Origin: an uncultured Paracoccaceae bacterium
GTDB lineage: Bacteria > Pseudomonadota > Alphaproteobacteria > Rhodobacterales > Rhodobacteraceae
Assembly (NCBI GenBank): GCA_913054485.1
Contig: CAJXHQ010000013.1
Span: 1 to 17,368, forward strand
DNA: 17,368 nucleotides
Direction: 5' to 3'
Positions 15,366 to 17,368 of the stretch are shown piece by piece (position 1 is the stretch's first letter; every line of letters starts with the position of its first letter). A program made the position numbers and the translations under genes. The notes beneath the pieces are model-generated. The model worked only from the letters and a program-made list of their open reading frames with translations, was not told the DNA's origin and ran no database searches.

Positions 15366-16424
15366 ATGCAGATCCTGAACAATGAAGTCATTGAAAATGT
15401 GATTGAAGGCACCGCGGAGAGCGAGACGCTCCGCGGCAGCGGCGCATCGGATGAAATTCTCGGCGGCGGCGGAGATGACCTCCTGATTGGCCGCAGCGGT
15501 TCGGACATCCTGTCCGGCGGCGAAGGTGCAGACACGCTGCGCGGCGGCAACGGCGACGATGCGCTTGGCGGCGGTGCCGGGAATGACGAGCTGCGCGGCG
15601 GCAAAGGCAATGACTATCTGGATGGCGGCGAAGGCGCAGACCTGCTGAAAGGCGGTCAGGGCGACGACGGCCTCTACGGCGGCGGCGGCGATGATGTGAT
15701 GTCCGGCGGCCGCGGCAATGACTGGCTTGCCGGCGGCGCGGGAAATGATCTGCTCAAAGGCGGCCGGGGCGACGACTATCTGTCTGGCGGTGACGGGGCC
15801 GACACGCTGCGCGGCGGCAGCGGCGACGACAAGCTGGAAGGCGGCGCAGGCAACGACGCGCTGTTCGGCGGCGGCGGCAACGACTGGCTTCTGGGCTTCT
15901 CCTGGGGCGGCGAGCCGGTGCCGGCGCAGGATGCAAATGCGCTGGTCAACGCAGGCGAGCCGCTGGAGGACACCGACACCATGCACGGCGGCAAAGGGGC
16001 CGACACGTTTGAGTTCCGTTGGCTGATCGACGCCAAGGACGAAATCATCGCCAAACACACCGATGAGACCGGCGATATCGATTATTCCGGGAACGGTGTG
16101 GCAGGTGAGAACGGCAATGTTCACGACCATTGGGTGGAAACCATCGGCACCAAGGTCGTCGAGGACTTCCGTGAGGGCCAGGGCGACACGCTGGTTTTTG
16201 CGGGGCATACCGTCAACCTGGACACTGTCACTCACGCGGATTGGAACGAAGACGGGCGCATCGACACGGTGCTGACCTTTGTCTCCAACCAGGGCGGCAA
16301 CGGCGGCGCGCATGACGGCGACGAGGTCGGCACCGTGGTGATCCTGAACAATGTGATCGACAGCGTCGATGTGGATGCGGGCGTGTTCTACGGCGTCGAG
16401 GACCCCTGGTCGGCAGCTGGCTGA
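15366..16424 (+). CDS. RTX (hemolysin-type calcium-binding repeat) protein
   Basis: A 352-aa acidic protein without an N-terminal signal peptide. After a 22-residue lead, residues 23-175 are 17 uninterrupted nonapeptides of the type xGGxGxDxL, the calcium-binding beta-roll; one more (HGGKGADTF) stands at 207-215. The C-terminal 140 residues (about 212-352) form a distinct acidic domain with [17 protein letters not shown], the EF-hand-like loop [10 protein letters not shown] and [17 protein letters not shown]. Proteins with such repeats normally leave the cell by type I secretion, using a C-terminal signal, and fold on meeting external calcium. No type I exporter genes are in this window and no catalytic domain is recognisable, so the role (surface layer, adhesion, matrix) is open. 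A strong ribosome-binding site (AGGAAGG 15351-15357) supports ATG 15366. A terminator follows. Confidence 0.9.
   Translation: MQILNNEVIENVIEGTAESETLRGSGASDEILGGGGDDLLIGRSGSDILSGGEGADTLRGGNGDDALGGGAGNDELRGGKGNDYLDGGEGADLLKGGQGDDGLYGGGGDDVMSGGRGNDWLAGGAGNDLLKGGRGDDYLSGGDGADTLRGGSGDDKLEGGAGNDALFGGGGNDWLLGFSWGGEPVPAQDANALVNAGEPLEDTDTMHGGKGADTFEFRWLIDAKDEIIAKHTDETGDIDYSGNGVAGENGNVHDHWVETIGTKVVEDFREGQGDTLVFAGHTVNLDTVTHADWNEDGRIDTVLTFVSNQGGNGGAHDGDEVGTVVILNNVIDSVDVDAGVFYGVEDPWSAAG
15432..15890 (+). repeat. 27-bp tandem repeats encoding 17 RTX nonapeptides
   Basis: Seventeen consecutive degenerate 27-bp units. There is also higher-order order: units 4-7 (GADTL, GDDAL, GNDEL, GNDYL) closely match units 14-17 (GADTL, GDDKL, GNDAL, GNDWL), with near-identical DNA 270 bp apart around 15530 and 15800. 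This suggests past duplication of blocks of several units. Confidence 0.85.
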
Positions 16425-16477
16425 GGGGTCATACCGCCGGGGAAGCGAGCTGCTCTGTAACCCTGTCCCGGAGGAAG

Positions 16478-16500
16478 GCCGCGCCGCTTTGGCGCGGCTT
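16478..16500 (+). terminator. hairpin terminator after the RTX gene
   Basis: GCCGCGCC (16478-16485) pairs with GGCGCGGC (16491-16498) around GCTTT, followed by TTATT. The stem is strong and the T-tract imperfect. The convergent lipoprotein gene ends 6 bases further on, so it may serve both strands. Confidence 0.65.
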
Positions 16501-16506
16501 ATTCCA

Positions 16507-16857
16507 TTACTGCGCCGGGTGGCCGCGGGCCTGCAGGCAGGCCACCAGGGCGGCGCGTTCTGCTGCGGCAGCCCGGTTTTGCGCCGTGCCGGCGCCCAGC
16601 AGCCCGCCGGCGGCGGCATTGGTCAGCACATTGCCGCCGGTGGCACCGCCCCAGACGGCACCGCCTGCTGCTCCGGCCGCCGCAGCGCCGCCGGTTTCCC
16701 TGGCGGCGGCCGCAGCGGCCTCTGCCTGGCAGTCTGCCAGGTCGATGTCATAGCCGGGCCCCGCTGGACCGGTCAGTGCGACAGGCGGAAGAGATTGGCT
16801 GCAAGCGGCGGCGAGCAGGCACAGTCCGGCCGCGCAGCGTGAGGCGAAAGGGGGCAT
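16507..16857 (-). CDS. putative glycine-zipper lipoprotein
   Basis: A 116-aa small envelope protein. The N-terminus is a signal sequence ending LLAAACSQS; Cys19 is a probable lipid-attachment site (Ala at -3 is less usual than Leu). A short segment containing GYDIDLADCQAEAAAAA is followed by a Gly/Ala-rich stretch (about residues 56-92: GGAAAAGAAGGAVWGGATGG and later AAAGGLLGAG) typical of glycine-zipper membrane-associating proteins. The end has a second Cys in ALVACLQARGH that could pair with the Cys of the DLADC segment. ATG 16857 is supported by AAGGAG six bases upstream. Small proteins of this type occur next to many envelope genes; a specific function cannot be assigned. Confidence 0.75.
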   Translation of the reverse strand: MPPFASRCAAGLCLLAAACSQSLPPVALTGPAGPGYDIDLADCQAEAAAAAARETGGAAAAGAAGGAVWGGATGGNVLTNAAAGGLLGAGTAQNRAAAAERAALVACLQARGHPAQ

Positions 16858-16932
16858 GGCTGCTCCTTGCTGTATTTGGTCAGTGCAACAAGGGTAGGGC
16901 TGAGAGATCCGGCGGCGATGGCACCGGCGCGG

Positions 16933-17343
16933 TCAGAGGTCCGGTGCAGCCAGCGTTCGGGGCCCGATGATGAAGATATAGACCAGCGAGATGCCGTAGA
17001 TAATCAGCAGCTGCGGCAGCACAGTTTCCAGCAGGGCAGGTGTCCCGGCCAGCCAGTGCACCCCGGTCAGCGCGGCGGTCAGAACCGCGTTGGGGATCGC
17101 GAAAGTGGCCAGGTTGCGCCACAGGGCCCGGGGGATGCGATGGAACACGGCCTCCAGCATCACGCTGTAGATGAAAGCATTGACCACAGTAAAGGCGGCC
17201 TGCGCACGGGCGGCCTCCAGCGCGGCGGCATGACCATGGCCCGAATTCGCATAGTAGGCCCAGCCGCCCCAGATCACGCAGAACAGGGCGCTGTTGATCA
17301 GGCCGCGCTTCAGGATGGCTGTGCGGGGGTTATGCTGGGTCAT
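16933..17343 (-). CDS. small inner-membrane protein of unknown function, four predicted helices
   Basis: A complete 136-aa ORF with ATG 17343 behind GGAAGG. Hydrophobic segments lie at about residues 13-31, 47-66, 78-98 and 107-126, with a positively charged N-terminus (ILKRG) and charged loops between helices (HRIPRALWRN, between helices 2 and 3), so a four-helix integral membrane protein with the N-terminus inside is likely. I do not recognise the family; no enzyme or transport signature is visible. It lies 75 bases upstream of the lipoprotein gene on the same strand and could be co-transcribed with it. Confidence 0.7.
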   Translation of the reverse strand: MTQHNPRTAILKRGLINSALFCVIWGGWAYYANSGHGHAAALEAARAQAAFTVVNAFIYSVMLEAVFHRIPRALWRNLATFAIPNAVLTAALTGVHWLAGTPALLETVLPQLLIIYGISLVYIFIIGPRTLAAPDL

Positions 17344-17368
17344 TTCCGGCCTTCCATAGAAAAAGAGC

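Noticed and set aside
15432..15890. Regular 27-bp repetition that could be mistaken for a CRISPR array or minisatellite
   Set aside because: There are no unique spacers, the units are degenerate and contiguous, and they encode an RTX beta-roll in frame.
15252..16619. 455-aa minus-strand frame opposite the RTX gene
   Set aside because: Its internal AAA-rich repetition is just the antisense of the RTX nonapeptide repeats; the sense frame has a strong ribosome-binding site and recognised domains.

Overview
The window looks like chromosomal DNA of a marine alphaproteobacterium of the Rhodobacteraceae, probably the Roseobacter group (Leisingera/Phaeobacter-like). The basis is high GC, codon usage, close family resemblance of trigger factor, AqpZ and the porins to roseobacter proteins (from memory, no search run), and the abundance of TRAP/TTT-type uptake genes in that group. 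No phage, IS element, integrase or CRISPR array is visible.

Layout. (1) 24-107: tRNA-Leu(UAG), then a small unknown ORF (243-467). (2) 494-4224, minus strand: a tight operon tctC-tctB-tctA-gntR encoding a tripartite tricarboxylate transporter (periplasmic binding protein, small and large permease subunits) and a GntR/UTRA-type regulator as last gene. Diverging from it is a 768-aa DUF3604 protein (4347-6653) carrying PHP-like metal-binding motifs. The 122-bp divergent spacer contains a perfect 16-bp palindrome inside a plausible promoter and a second GntR-like half-conserved site. Together this reads as a self-contained uptake, hydrolysis and regulation module for an unidentified carboxylated compound; it is the most interesting functional unit here. 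(3) 6747-7355: a carboxymuconolactone decarboxylase/AhpD-type peroxidase gene broken by three in-frame TAA codons with no frameshift. (4) 7495-10125: two tandem, diverged outer-membrane porins, each with its own terminator, separated by a 408-bp spacer with strong RNA-hairpin potential. (5) 10348-12496: housekeeping genes tig (trigger factor) and aqpZ (water channel). (6) 12539-15122, minus: a Tat-exported 2',3'-cyclic-nucleotide phosphodiesterase/3'-nucleotidase (CpdB type) and a small lytic transglycosylase. (7) 15366-16424: an RTX nonapeptide-repeat protein, then minus-strand genes for a glycine-zipper lipoprotein and a small four-helix membrane protein.

Most of the window concerns the cell envelope: solute uptake, porins, water channel, periplasmic nucleotide scavenging, peptidoglycan trimming and a probably secreted calcium-binding protein. 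Nearly every transcription unit ends in a recognisable hairpin terminator, so the unit boundaries are fairly well defined.
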